Below are positions 11,734 to 25,600 of a DNA stretch of 64,000 bases, one piece after another. The DNA is from Trogon surrucura (lineage: Eukaryota; Chordata; Aves; Trogoniformes; Trogonidae). The translations under genes and the position numbers were made by a program. The notes beneath the pieces were generated by a model, which was not told the DNA's origin, searched no databases, and worked only from the letters and a program-made list of their open reading frames with translations. Every line of letters begins with the position of its first letter. The first letter of the stretch is position 1. The stretch covers positions 1,612,001-1,676,000 of the forward strand of contig CM036627.1 in NCBI GenBank assembly GCA_020746105.1, read 5' to 3'.

Positions 11734-14700
11734 CTATGAATGGAGAGAAGTTCTTCACCCGGTGATAACAAGCTACAAATGTGGAAAGGAACCTTACTAC
11801 TACAACATTTCATAGCTAGAAAACCCTGATTACAGTGTGTAGGTTTGCTACCAGCAAGTAAGACTTACATGAAATCTTCTTGTCTCTGGATGACTGCTGA
11901 ATTGAAGTACACCATTCTGGTAAAGCAAAGAAACCCATCATTTGTTCTGCAGATGCTAGTACTGAAGAAAACACAGGATATTGGTGGGATACTTTATTGC
12001 TAGAAAAGTGAATGGGAGTTTTAGCTCTGGCTCCTAGAACAGCAGAATTAAGTCAGTGTTGACAACTTTCAAATAGTTTTGTTCATCCAGGTCAGACAAA
12101 CTCTTCAGTGAAACAGAAAGCAGGAGTTTCCAAACAGAATAACAACTACAAAACACTACAAAACCTCGGGAGCACCTGTAGTTTTGAACACAGGGTGACT
12201 ACATAAAATCAGCTTTATAGATGCTGGTTTAGAGTTCATACTGTCTCGTTTATTTCCCTGTGAAATTTCTGCTTTGTTTCACTACTATTCACATATGACA
12301 TTCAAGCCAACAGACAATAGCTGTTCCACTGCATAGACATTCGTGAGGTTTTTTTATCCTTTAAAGCAGCATATATAAGGTCCTCCTGTGAGTACAAGGA
12401 TTGAAATTATATGTGAAACAAACAATACAAAACATGTAATCTTAGATGGTTTAGGATCCCAATCTACCCATGTTGCAATTTTACACTGTGAACAGATGAT
12501 GGCACCAAAATTCAATCTCTAAGAAAACTCTGCTGGATAACTGACAGATTGCTTGGACAAATACATCAAAACAAATGTATCAAAATTTAGCTAATTTAAA
12601 CTGTATAAAATAGATATAAACTAAGTAGAGGCTGGAATGCACCTTTTAAAATAAACCATCACCTTTCCCCTGCTCTGCCTCAGACTTCAATCCTCGACCA
12701 TTAAGCAGAGATTTTGCCTTTCAAAGTGTGCACAGGAAAATCAGACCCCGAACATGTCCTACTTCTGAGGGATGCCGTGGATAGATACCCACATTACTGG
12801 AGTCGTCGTACTTCCAGCCTTTGCTAATCTTGTGCGTTCTCTTAAAAGCACAAGCTAACTACAGGACCAGGTGCACAGTCAACGAATGCGAAGCTCGAGA
12901 ATGTATCAGCAGTAGGCAAGCTGCACTTCCAAACCCATAAAATAATTTGGTTGTTAGAAGTCACAAATGTACTGCCCCTGCATAGATACTTTTCTGAGTT
13001 CCTTACTTCAGTCCTTGTCAATTGCTCTCGTTTAAACACCGTCAGTTTTGGCTAGCACTTGAAAAACCATCTGGTATATAAATATTCATCAATTAATTTA
13101 TGAGAAATATAGTCGCCTTTCAGTGCTTCTCAGGTAAACATCACATACAGATTTAAAATAGCAGAGGCAGTATGTATGATTTAAGATTTGGTAACTTGAT
13201 TAGTAATAGTATTTCTAATGCAGATTATACCTTAAAGTAGGAAGGGGGAAGGTCTTAAATAATTCAACAAAAAGTACAACAAATGAACACTTGGATGGTT
13301 AACAATGTACTGTTCTTTAGTCCTTGCAGAGATTTAATGGAAGCTATGTTGCTTAAGCTATGAAAAGTGCTTTCTACTTAGCAGAAACATCATTAAAACT
13401 GCAAATTTTTTTTAATTGGAATGAAGCTCAAAAATATTATGCTCCAGCACCATGTCCTGGAACCAGTGGTCAGCTCTGCATTTTGTTCATGGTATTATGC
13501 TCTGATATGCCTTGAGCAAGACAAAGAGGTCCATCAATTCTAAAAGGCCAAAACCCCAACAACGAAATTATTAGGTTGAATTCTACAGTCTAGAACAATG
13601 CTAGTGGCTGAACAGTTTTACAGGGTAGAACACACTAATATTTCACAAAAGGTATTGAAAACTGAAAAATACTGCGAAGCCCAATTATGGAATATAAAGA
13701 GTAAAACCTTTTTGACACCTAACACATTCACATGTTGCTATTGCCAAAACGACTGCACTGAAATTTGAAGGCTTAAAACTGCATCTTCTGTGTTCAGAGA
13801 TCACCGTGGAAGCAATTTCTATAAGCTGCCCATTTATTCCTTCTAGCTCATTCATTTAGTGGTAGGACTGTCATTTTCTGACAGACAGTAATGAAGGTAT
13901 TAGTAGCTGGTTTACTCCGATTTGTACATTTTATATACCTTTCCTCGTGAAAGAATATTTTGACACACTATAACAAGACAACATTATTCTTTATGCTTGC
14001 TGCACAGGTAACATCTTTATACTAGTATGTGTCTGTTAAAAAAGAGCAAAGATTATGATTAGAAATTCTCTTTGCTTCTAAGTTATGACAGGAAAAAGCT
14101 TTATATATGAGATGTCAAAATCCTCCTGTTCAAATACACAAATACGACTGTTTTACACCATCAAAATAAAAAGATTCAGAGCATACCTTCATTCTCCACA
14201 CGAAGTATGTTGTAGGTATTAATTTTATTTTTGTTTTAGTAACACTGAAGTATCGGCATTATTTGAAAATAGATCTTCTCTTCTATCACACTGATGCTTC
14301 TTCCTGTGTATTTTGAGCATTACTCCTTGGCCACTTGTTTGGGAGTGGCCTTGCAAATGAAAACATTGGAATAGAAATTAAGGAAACATTTTGATTTTAG
14401 CCCTACCAAAAGTACTACACAGGCTATGCTTCATCTGACTTTCACTGAGGGCTAACTTTAGGAAGTTGCTTACTATCCATATTTCTGACTTTGATCTGTC
14501 AAAATCCAACTTCCCACTGCAAACGTTTTACAGGATATTTTGTTAACCGGGTAAAAAACCAAAGAAAGAAAAAAAAAGCAAAAAGACCACCCAAACCCCA
14601 TATTTATACCATATACACCGAAACCTATAAATCTGGGTTGGGCTTCTATATGCAGCTGTAGTAATGAACAACAACAAAGGAGGGAGTTAAAGGCCAAAGG

Positions 14701-15851
14701 TGCACAGTTAAGCTAGCAGCATGTTATTTTAGCTCCCTAAATTCAAAAGTCAGGGTAGGCAGAGTCTAACCCTCATCCTTGTCAACAGCTACGAGGATCA
14801 CCGCTTCCTCTGAGTGCTTGAGTATCACTTTATTCTGAAAAGCCACCCCTGAGTGACGAGTGTGAGCCCGCCAGCCTCACGGACAGGCTGTACAAGAAAC
14901 CCAGAGTCGTGACGCCAGCAGGTCGTTCTTCCAGCTAAGTGGGCAACGCTGCTAGTACGGACAGAGGATTTGCAGGTAACATTGACTTGTCTAGATTAAG
15001 TTATTCTTTTGCTCCCTGCTCACTGAGGATGGGAATTAAATAAGAAACACACAAGCCCGACTTCCTACTAGAATTTAATTTGACCAGCATTGCAGCACGC
15101 ATCTTCTGCAGATCAGATGTTTAATGACTACGTCTCAGCTAATCTCATACTTGTAATTGGTGTGCTAGATCTATTCTACGATGATCCCTGTCGGGACCAC
15201 AGTCTGGTGGAGACTCACCGACACGGCTTCCAACGGGCCAAGTGAGCTGTTGCAACAGCTCAGTCTCGGGCTGTTCAGCCAGCCTTCCGCAGATTCACCA
15301 GCCATCGCACCCAAGTGGTTTTTGGGTTAACTCAAGTGCAAATACGAGGCTGGTATCTTAAATTGCCTGCACTGTAGATGAATCAAGATAGACAAGTCTG
15401 TTTCACTAGAAATCTCAATCAGACATCAGATTAAAACACCCACTAACACATGATGTGCAAACCAAAGGGAAATTAATAATCCCTGAAGCAATACAACACC
15501 TTCCCCATAACTAGCTAACCCCTCTCAGGAAAAAAATAGCAAAGCCCTGACCCCAGCTAATATAAATCAGAAGAGACGGACTGGACTGGCAGGGAAGGAG
15601 CCTGTGACTGATAGCAAAACACTAGAAGTATAAACGGAGTGAGCTCCTCCAGCCCTGGAATATCGCTCAGTGATATATGAGGGGATAGAGAAGACAAAAA
15701 TCTCAGTAGGACCTTCAAAAAGCTACACCTTACTGGCCACACAATAAAAACTTTCTTTTAAATAAAGGCATGAGCATTATAGTATTGTGTTTATCTTTGG
15801 CCAGCTTTATATTCAGAACAAAAATACCATGCTCTGTTCTTCTAGGACAAG

Positions 15852-15868
15852 TATGTGTGTGTGTGTAT
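15852..15868. repeat. (TG)n microsatellite
   Basis: About seven TG units in intergenic sequence; short and probably of low variability. Confidence 0.8.
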
Positions 15869-16372
15869 CAGTGCATTTTAGTAATTTATGTAAAAGTTAA
15901 TCCAGTGGTGTGATAAGAAAAGCACATTACATTTAAATGAGCAGAGGGAATAACAAAGAAAACAGATGAATCCCATTACAGGTGTCTGTGAGGAAGAGAA
16001 TACGAATGTGAAGCTCCAGTCTGAGAATTTTAACAGCTGTCAACACTACAATACCCCAGTGGGAATTAGAAGAGTAAAGCCTTGAACAAACCTTGCAGGT
16101 TACTGATGTTTGGCCTGTGCATCCACAGAGGGTTGAGATTAATAGAGCAAGGTTTAAACCTAGCCAACGAGTTTAGGATAATTTTGTGCTCTGGTAAATG
16201 TCATCTTCATCATGCAAGAATGAATTTCTCCCTTTTATTAAGAGACATCTAGTAAATGCATACATGATTCTATGAAATGTCTTCTACCTTTGAAAGAGAC
16301 ACACAACTTTGGTTCAATCAAGTTATAAAACTAAGCAAAACATTCTGCATAGAAAGCTTACAAAACACGAGT

Positions 16373-16386
16373 CATATATATATATG
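16373..16386. repeat. (AT)n microsatellite, self-complementary
   Basis: Short AT run, catatatatatatg, flanked by matching gt/ac bases so that the whole forms a small palindrome. Confidence 0.7.
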
Positions 16387-16618
16387 TCATAATCTGTTCC
16401 TATATTATAGGGACATTGTAAGAAGAGTATAATGTAGTATAAAGTTGCCTTTTGAGTGGCCTAGGGGCTGTTATTATATATTTGTGTTCATATAACAAGT
16501 CTTTCCTCAAAATGTAGGGAGAGCAGGGACTTACCTGCCCTCCCCAACAAGAAGAGCGAGGTTGCCATAAAGAATCACAATGTGTGTACCCAAGCATCAC
16601 TACCTGTACACAGATAAC

Positions 16619-16663
16619 TCGATCTCCAGAGGTCCCTTCCAACCTCTAACATCCTGTGATTCT
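16619..16663 (+). mobile_element. CR1 LINE 3'-terminal remnant
   Basis: The stretch gatctccagaggtccctt followed by ccaacctctaacatcctgtgattct is the usual CR1 3' end in sense orientation, including the terminal ttctgtgattct-like unit. Only about 45 nt are recognisable. Upstream sequence (16510-16618) does not clearly match. Confidence 0.75.
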
Positions 16664-19600
16664 TGCCTCAAATAAAGAACAAGTTACTGACATGGGTATA
16701 ATGGCTCCTTCAGAAGACTGCAGTATAAATAGAGTCACTATAACTTGTTTTGTTAAATTAGATACTAGCTCTTGATCTGCAAAAAAGAGTGTTTTGAGAG
16801 GAAAACATGTTGTCTTACCTTCACACAAGAGCTCTTAAATTCCCAGAGTTTTGGGCAAATAACTATGTGGCTTTCTGCAATTATGCAGCACTGTGCTGAA
16901 CATTCAAAAAGGAAATAAACATTACAGGACCCAAACTACACTGGGATTTGGCTTTCAGGATTCAGAGATGCTTGGATTTTAATGCTTGTTTGAGTAACTT
17001 CGCTATTTGAATCTGTATTTAGGCATGATTCCCAAAACTTCTGCAAATAATAGGCAGTTCACACTGGGAGTTCCATCTGCTCTGGTAACAAAGATTGGTT
17101 AAAAATTTTCTTTCTAGACAACTGGCAAAAAAAAGATTTTGATACTCTACTCTTCTCCCATACATTGATCTATCCAGGTCATTTTAAATCAGTAAAGTAA
17201 ATAATTACGGGTTCTTAGAAGACGTAAAGCTTACTTGCAGTTTTACTAACCATTAGAATGCTTACTAGAAAACAAACTCCCTTCATTCTTACTTGTCCTT
17301 AAAAGAAAAATTAGAGAAATGAAAATCAGAACAAAAAAGTAAATTTAAAACAGAGATGTTATGGTGTTTGTGAGAGAGATCAGGTTTACCTTTCCTTGTC
17401 GAAACTGGAAAGCTACTCCACTTGTAAAGTCAAGCCTGTTAATTGTTAATTACCAACTGCAAATGCAAGGCCATTTTCAATCATTTCAGTACAGGGGATG
17501 TCCAAAACATGCATCCAGAAATAGGTTAAGAAACTGAGTTTTTACATCATACAAATAAAGAGTAATTTACACACAGAAGAAAACTCTCATATTTAAATCC
17601 TGAACAATCAGTATTGTAAAACTATGTTTAAAATTCAGCATGTTCAGAACATAATGGAATCTGGGTAAGACAGCACGTCCTTCGTCTCCTTCCAACTGCG
17701 AGTCACCCAAGAGTGCAAGGAAGACTGGGTCCAAGAGACACTCTTTTCCAGGACACTGCCTCCTTCTGCAATGAAATCTAAACTATGGTTAAACCCAGCT
17801 TTTTAGCTAACTACAACCCCACACAATAGCATTATGCTGAGCCTGCTGACAATTCAAAACCATGTCTCTAGGGGTTATTAACCCTTGGCTGGTAAATTCA
17901 ACCTTTAAGTTATTGCAGATCAAGGAAAGCAGAAAAGAAAGCAGCTGGATTGAAGATCTAAGGTGAACATAAGAGCCCTGCCTGCTCTGGTTTCTCTTAA
18001 ATGAGTCACACCTGAAGAGCGGCAGGAGCGCAGGGAGCACGCAACTCGTCTCAAAGCTGCCTGAAGGTTATGTGAAAACTGGCTACATCTTGCTGCGCTA
18101 CTCATCAACCGCCGTGGGGAAATCTGCTTTAGTGCAGGCTGCAGGGTATGGTTTGCAGCGTGTACTTTGCAAAACATTGCTAGAGAAATGAAGCAGTTAC
18201 GAGCATACTTGAAAGAGAAAAGGACCCGACTATAATTACGGAATAAGTGTGCATTAGAGGCTTTTAAAATTTAATTTGGATATAAAATTACATCTCCGTT
18301 CTCCTAACAAACAACAACAAAAGCTTCTGATCTAAAATAAGCTCTTTAAAACAGAGTACAGCAGCTATTACTCAGCCTTTATATTGTACTATCACCCTGA
18401 AAACAGCACCTAACGAGGTGGTGGTGTACTTGTCCTACAGATACATGAAACAGTCTGTGCCCCAAAGAGTTTGCAGTTTCTATTCTATAAAGTCTCATTA
18501 TAGTGTGAGCATAAACTAGAAACCCTCTTACAAGTGGCAAAATCCTGAAAAATCAAGGTAATTACAAGCCTAGCTTGTTCTGATTTATGAGGCTATTTTT
18601 AGAACAGTATAGGCTGATGTGCTCTGAGCTTTTTTTTATTTGCATTAAGTCCTCTGTGATTCCTCCTCTGAAATGTGTGCATATGCTGAGTCCATGTGAG
18701 ATGCTACCACTGGCGCTTGTCATAAGAATTAAATCCCTCTCAAGCTTGTTTACAGCTCAGCACTTGTCATACTGCTCCCCTGAGCTTCATGGCTGGTTGG
18801 TTTTTTTTCTTTCTCTTTGGCTCTGTGAAAGATTTAATTTCTTTTTTGTTTATGTGTGTACTTACACTTGCAGGTGCAGAAAAGAAAAAAATTGCAGTAC
18901 CCAGATGTTCTGATGCTGCAGTAGCATACATACAGCTGAAATTAAGGAGAAAAACTGTAGTAGATAAAACCAACTTTCTCATAAAGTGCTCTATAGCATA
19001 TTTAATAAACCTATCATGTCTCATTGACAAGAAGACTCTTGCATTCGATGTTAGGAAGACCAGAGTATTTTACAGTTGCTGCCTCTTCTCTTTTGTGAAG
19101 AGCTTTTTAAAATTCAAAGGTGGTCTCATTACTCCTATTTTCAGTTTTGCAAATACCTTCTCATAGTGGTAACGGACTCAGTCATCAATATAGCTACTGC
19201 ATACCAAGCTGCCTTAGCTCATTATTGAATTAGCTGAACCTCAGAAAGTTTCATCCAGATTTTCATCTATGATTTGAAAAACATATTGCAGTGTTAGGAA
19301 AAAAAATAGCCTTCTGTACTAACAGAAGAAATTATTACCTGGATTGCCTACAGAGACTCTAGTTCTAGTATCTCCAAACACATCTAGTTAAGCCTCTCTC
19401 CATACCACCACTGCAGCTGGGTAACCTTGCAATTCATTTACCCCACCACATACTCGAACAGTCCATAAAAGGGTGCAAAGATTAATGAGCTATGGTTTCA
19501 TAGGAAACTACTGCACCTACGCCTCTACAAACACAGCAATGGTTTTCTGTTTCACCTTACCACCACGTGCAGACAGAGCCTTCGCACAGCCAGTAGAAAG

Positions 19601-22600
19601 GCTGCTGAGTTCTTTGTTCAAGCTCAGCACGTGCATTGACAACCTTTTCTTAGATACGCGTGTTCCTAGTCAATTATATTTATTTACACAACTGTGTGCA
19701 GAACAAAGGCAGTTCTTTCATCACCTTTCTTTGATCAACTTTTCCATTTTAACTTTTCTAGTCATGCACCATCTGTAGTACAGAAGTTGCTCATGACGGG
19801 TATGGTAAAAATACAAACATCTGATGCAGAACCTACTAGAATTTTCAAAGACGCTCTTGAGAAACCTAAATGGATGAATCTGCTTTTCTTTTAGCTGTTT
19901 TCAGCTTCAGTATCTTCCTTTAGAGCTTCTACTGGGCGCTGTGTGGAAGAGCCTGATCAGCGGCTCTGTGATGTGACCTCTACAATCAGTGTTCTGCCTG
20001 CTGCAGCAGTGGAGAAGACAATTATTTTTTTTTATATGTATCTTTGTGGGTTTTCTCTGGATCTCCAGTTCTTGCCAAAATAAACAAATAAAAATTAAAA
20101 ATCTTCTTTCTCCAGTGAGGTTCAGTTTGTTCCTGATCTTAGAACTGATGTGGCATCAATTAGGATACCGGAGAGGCACACTATATAAAAGTATTTCTTC
20201 TTTGTAAACACTTGGATTTTATATCTCAGTGTTATTAACCTAATTACGCACAACTAAAACGTACACTAACTGATGGCAGAGCAGTAAAGATATGTTTGTG
20301 TAAAAAAAAAAAAAACATAGGAGAGGAAGTCCATTTCCTGTGCTACGACAAAGAACGTGAGGGTAACCAAACTTGAACTGTTTTTAGGGCATCCCCCAAA
20401 ATGCAAGGTGTCGCACAAAGGCAAAAAGACAGGACTGACTTAATACGGTCTCCCAACAAGCTCAAAGGTTTCCTATTCTGTGTGTGTTCTTTTCAGCAGA
20501 TTAAGGACAAGAGACCCTAATAGGGGTGAGGTACAGAAAGCACTTTTCGCCTCCCCTGAAGCAGATATGGCAATGAAATATATTCAGCTTGATGGACGGG
20601 AATTATTACTTGAGTTTGGACCAACTGAGCTTTGTCAGTTATTGACCTTTAACTAATTGGTGTATATTATGCTCAGGAATATCAGTTTACAGTCAGGTCA
20701 AATCTCTTTGTGCTGTGAAACAACGGGTAACAGTTTTGTCAGACGCTGTGCAGAATCTCGTGTTTCTTGGTAAAGACCTCTACTCTCATTAACTAAAGGC
20801 TCAAAGCAGAAGCATTTTGCCTGTACATGTTCCATATTTCACTCACAGTAAAGTTCCCCTTTGCTGCTGCTTCTTATTGATCTTTTATTGCAATGAGGCA
20901 TCTTGACAACCCAATGACACTCCTTGTTTGCTGCTTTGTGTTTTCTCAGGGGATTCTGTCCAGGAGAATTCCTGTAAGTAAGAGAACATAGCTGCTATTG
21001 CAGGGAGTCAGAAGTTCAGGGTGGATGTATTTTACCTACTCTAATTAGACATAAGGAAGAGACTCAACTTCAAAACATTTTTCAGTTCCTTTCCTCTGCT
21101 CCCCACGATTTATTTTATGGAGGGTAACAAACAAATGATATAAAAGAGATGTGATCAACAAACTCTCAAACCAGTGCAAGTGGCCTGTAAGCTCTCTCAA
21201 ACAATACAGTTTATTTTGATGAGAAGAACCAATGCAATTGTAAGGACTGTGTGAACACATGACGTAAGGAATACATTAATATAAACCACAGACGTGAGAA
21301 GACAGAAGAGAGATGTTTATAACTGATATATTTTATAACTTTATAGCAAACAGCAATTAAGAGGTAACAGTATGTTAACAGCTTCCAAGATACCACTGCT
21401 AAATAACACTTCCGTAGTGCACAGTTAAATCACTGTGAAATCTGTCAGGAAAAGAGGTCCGCTCTCATGCAGAATTTTTTCTTCGTCATCGTTTCATTTC
21501 AACAATGAATAAACGTTTCCATATATAATGTGTCTAAGGATGAGCTGTAGTAGGAAGGGCCAGCTTTAGCTTGGTGGAGGTGCACAAGCCTAGCAAGGGT
21601 TTGAGAGGTGCAGCTCTCCTGGACAGGTATATGCCTCCTAGAGCCCTCAGGGAGACGCACTTCCTTAGCGCACATCTCGCCTGCTTTTATGGATAGTGGA
21701 GGTGAAATCCCACTTCCTTTCACTGAGTGGGTCACCCCATCAGAAGTGAGCCTGGATTACCAAGAAGCTCCAATTCAAGTATAATGGCAATTTTACAACA
21801 ATCTGGTTGACGACTCGGAGCTCAAGAGCATAAGGAATGTTGCTGAACTCTACTCTCTTTGTAGCATGACAACAAATAAGACCCCTTTTGTTCTTTATTA
21901 CTCTGTTCATCTACTTCAGAGAAAATATAACCAAGTTATGTGTTCATTATAGTTGCTCATAAACAAGCATTCATGTGTATGTACATGGAAAAATAACAGG
22001 AATGCAGTAACAGTTCAATGTAGTTAAGACTTTTGACTTGCTACACTGCCATGACTTACCCTCTATTGAGTTCAGTTTTTCGAAAGCTTTCCTTTCAGGT
22101 CAAATTCTTCCTAATTCCTCACAGTGTTGGGATACACTGAGTGCCTCCATTCTGTCTCAGGTTTACTTATTACTAAGATTTCATACATAGATAATTAAAA
22201 ACTAAAGCGTGAGTGATGAACATCTTCCCAAGGAGCAGACTAGTTTTCTACTTTCCAAAAATCCTACACAATAATTTGAATTTTCAGAATTAACAGTGAA
22301 AACGAGTCATCTGTAACTGCAATAGTATGCCCCTATAGCAACATGCTTGTTTGGATGAACTAAGTATGCTGAATTCGCATAGATCTAAACACGTACATCA
22401 CATGCATGCGAATTACAGAACTTGTATTATAGCTTTTAAGCCTTCACACTGAAGGATGTAGAGGTCATACTCAGAAAAGGTCTCTGCTTTCAGTGGGAGC
22501 AGTTAATTAAAATATACACAACTAACATCATCTCTGGAGATCCAGCCATAAGCAGCAGACAGTTTCCAAAGGAACTGATCCAATGGCTTCATTACTTCCA

Positions 22601-25600
22601 GCTGTTTGCTATACTGAAAGCTCACTGCATTTATATCTCTTACGGAAATGCTTCCCCATCTCTTACCTCGTAAGAACTTGTCTACAACTCCCTACAGACA
22701 ACTCCAAAAGCTGAATTGCTTAGGCTGTCGTTTCCCATTCAGCAGCAACTGATTAGCCTAAACTGGCCATGCTGTTCTCCACTGCCAGTGGTGGTTTTTT
22801 CAGCCTGATCAACTCCGTGATTTAGCTCAGCATGTACCTGCAAGAAGTGGCTGAAGTCAGACTTTCCAGTCACTGGAAATATTCTGATAGAATCAGAGCC
22901 TTACAAGCCTTGGTTTAGTAAATTTATGATACTATACTTGGACTCCTCTTGTAACACTCAGCTGCCTTCATCTAAAAAAACTGTAATGGCTAAGAAATAG
23001 TTTAAAAAGCAAAATTCACTGAACTGTATTTGTGGTGGTGTAGTATGGTAGGCCAAAGGGGGGTGGTGACACAGGTTTGTAAGGGAAGAGAATCACCTTC
23101 CCCCCCCCAACTATATCTGTGGCTAAACCAAAAAGATAAGCTTTCAGCCCTTCTTAGGGTTGTGAAACTAAAGCAACAAACTGCAGCAAAACACAAGCAG
23201 GAAATAATTATTTTGAATTATGTTCATTAATTCCTCAGTTTGAAAGAAAATGCAGATCAAACAACTGAAGAGCAGACTACAGTATCTAGTAGAGAAACTA
23301 GGATTTCAAAACTCTGCAGGACAGACAAAAAAATCATTATGAAATAACTATGAAACAGCCAAGGGTCATCTAGAGGAATGATGCCAGAACTTCAAGTGCA
23401 CCATGTTTTAGTTATATGCTGTACTCAATTATTTTTAATAAACGTTCAAAATTTGAATTTTAGCTCCCAGGCTCATCTTTCATTATCATGTTGCTTCTGC
23501 TATTTAAAAGCCTGCGTAAACGTAATGTAATATCCCATTCAATATTGACACTACACACTCACCAGTATTTTAAATATGCTAAGGGAAACTGCAAAGGGAA
23601 GTGAGGAAACTTTACCTTTCACTCCACTGAATAAAACTAAGAAGAGTTCTGGACAGAGTGGATTAGCATACAATCCCATCCACAAGTAACTTACATTATT
23701 TTTGCTAGGAAAAACTTAGGTATATTTAGTATAATTTAAATAAAGACTGTACTTGCACTTCCTTTTATACCATCAAAACTGCCTTCTGAGGAATCCAGAG
23801 GACAGGAAATTCTTTTATCAAATAGAAATGAATTTTAGGGTACTAAAAACTATGTTCTGCTTTAATAATTTTGTCTTACTAAAGTGAATCAATATGAAGT
23901 TCCAAGCAGGTCTATAAACAATAGAAGTTTTGTGCACTGAAGTTTCTCTTACAACAAACTTGAAGAAGCTCACAGGCTATCCCCAAGAAAGGTCTTTATT
24001 AGCCTTAAAATAGAGGATGACACAGTCTGCCTTGATTCTATTCTGCTGTGATACTTATTATTCTAATCTCAGACAAAAGTCACTGAAAAGCGACAAGCTA
24101 CAGCTTTAAGGATGTTTATTTTGAATATTATTAAGGGACTCTTCAGAAATGACAGAACTTCACTATTTAGCAAAGGTTATTAAAATGCCACTATTCAATC
24201 CTAAGTTACCGTATTAATACGAAACGGCAGACATGCCACATGTTAAGACGTTCTTGGTTCCACCAGGGAAGATCATACAAGCACTCATCTCCGCTAGGGT
24301 AACTGGCCGTCCAGTACCTGCTATCTGGGATGGAGTGGAAAAACCACACAAGTAGAACACGTGCCCAAACGTGTTGTCTGGGGAACTCTGATCCGATACA
24401 CGCATCCAAAGCCCTATCTTTCAGAGCCATTGAAGGTGGTTGTGTCAAACTGTTCCTTACGTTGCAGTTTTAAGAATCGGTAAAAAAAGCTTCACTTCAG
24501 ACAAAGCAGGTTAACCAACCTGTCCTTCACGACTAAAATTCTGAACTTACTTTTGTTTCTCCTCTGTAGCAGTGTTGTTTGCCTTCCATCACCAGCCAAC
24601 AGTTTAGGAGTTGACTATACACCAATCATTAAGAGAAGGAGACACTTCAAGGTAGAAGGAATTGTGACAAGGAAAAGACATTTAAATATCTACAAGTACA
24701 GTGCATTTCACTAAATATCCTGGGTAAATTTTACCATGTGCCATCAACTTGCTAGCTCAAAGAGGAAGTGAAGTCTTTCCAAGAAGAGAAGTGGAAAACC
24801 ACAAATTTGAGCTGAATGCAGCCGGGTACCTGATACAGCTGAAAACTGGTACGAAAAACCTGAATCTGCATTTCAGGCAGCAAGCACCCAGGTAATTCCA
24901 ATATATACAGCAAATATACACAAACCCCTCCCTATTCATTATTCATTCGACATTTCTTCCACAACCTTAACAGAGAGAAAAGCAAGGATTTCTATTTGTT
25001 TCTACAACATCATGACAGGGTCAGACTGCAAGTCACAAGATGCTGTAAGAAGGAGACCTGCAGGTTATCTTCTTTTAGTAAAAACAATAAAAACCCCTTA
25101 ATTATACTATTTATGAACAAAACATACGAAGGTTACATTTTTAAGGCTGTTCATTACCAGAATGAGACAATTTTGTTTATAAAGATATGACTATATGCCA
25201 CCCCATTCACCACCATTTTCTGAGAAAACAGCTCTTTCGAATTAAATGCCTAACATTGAGAACTTTGGGAAAACATGAAAAAAAGCTTATTTACATTAAA
25301 TGCATAACACAAGGGACTTGCTTAGTGACGCTACTTAAAAATTGCTTAAAGAACGGAGAACTGGTTGCTGACAAGCTATCACTTTTTGATCATGGAATTA
25401 ATCTTAAATTATCTGATACAGCCCATACATGTAATTTACGCATTTGATTTTCTCAATATGAAGCTGAATTTACCAAATTTAAATGCAGTTACACATATAA
25501 GATTACAGTTATCCTTGTGGTTGTCAGAGAAACCTCAGCCTCTGAAATAATGGTTTGAACAGTAAAAAAACCCACAAAAACCAACTCAACAAAATCAGCA

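Larger units (their letters stand above)
1..12000. other. Intergenic or unannotated region, left end
   Basis: No gene of known identity recognised. Open frames here are mostly in GC-richer patches (about 280-580, 5380-5480, 8330-8560, 9990-10230) and show no family motif. On the minus strand, four stretches (11651-11733, 7218-7410, 6080-6176, 2451-2545) are framed by good acceptor and donor pairs and are listed separately as candidate exons. Confidence 0.5.

Noticed and set aside
18789-19166. 125-codon ATG-initiated plus-strand frame beginning with a hydrophobic, signal-like stretch
   Set aside because: The hydrophobic start comes from a T-run (MAGWFFFFLFG), there is no recognisable domain, and an overlapping minus-strand frame is similar in quality; probably chance.
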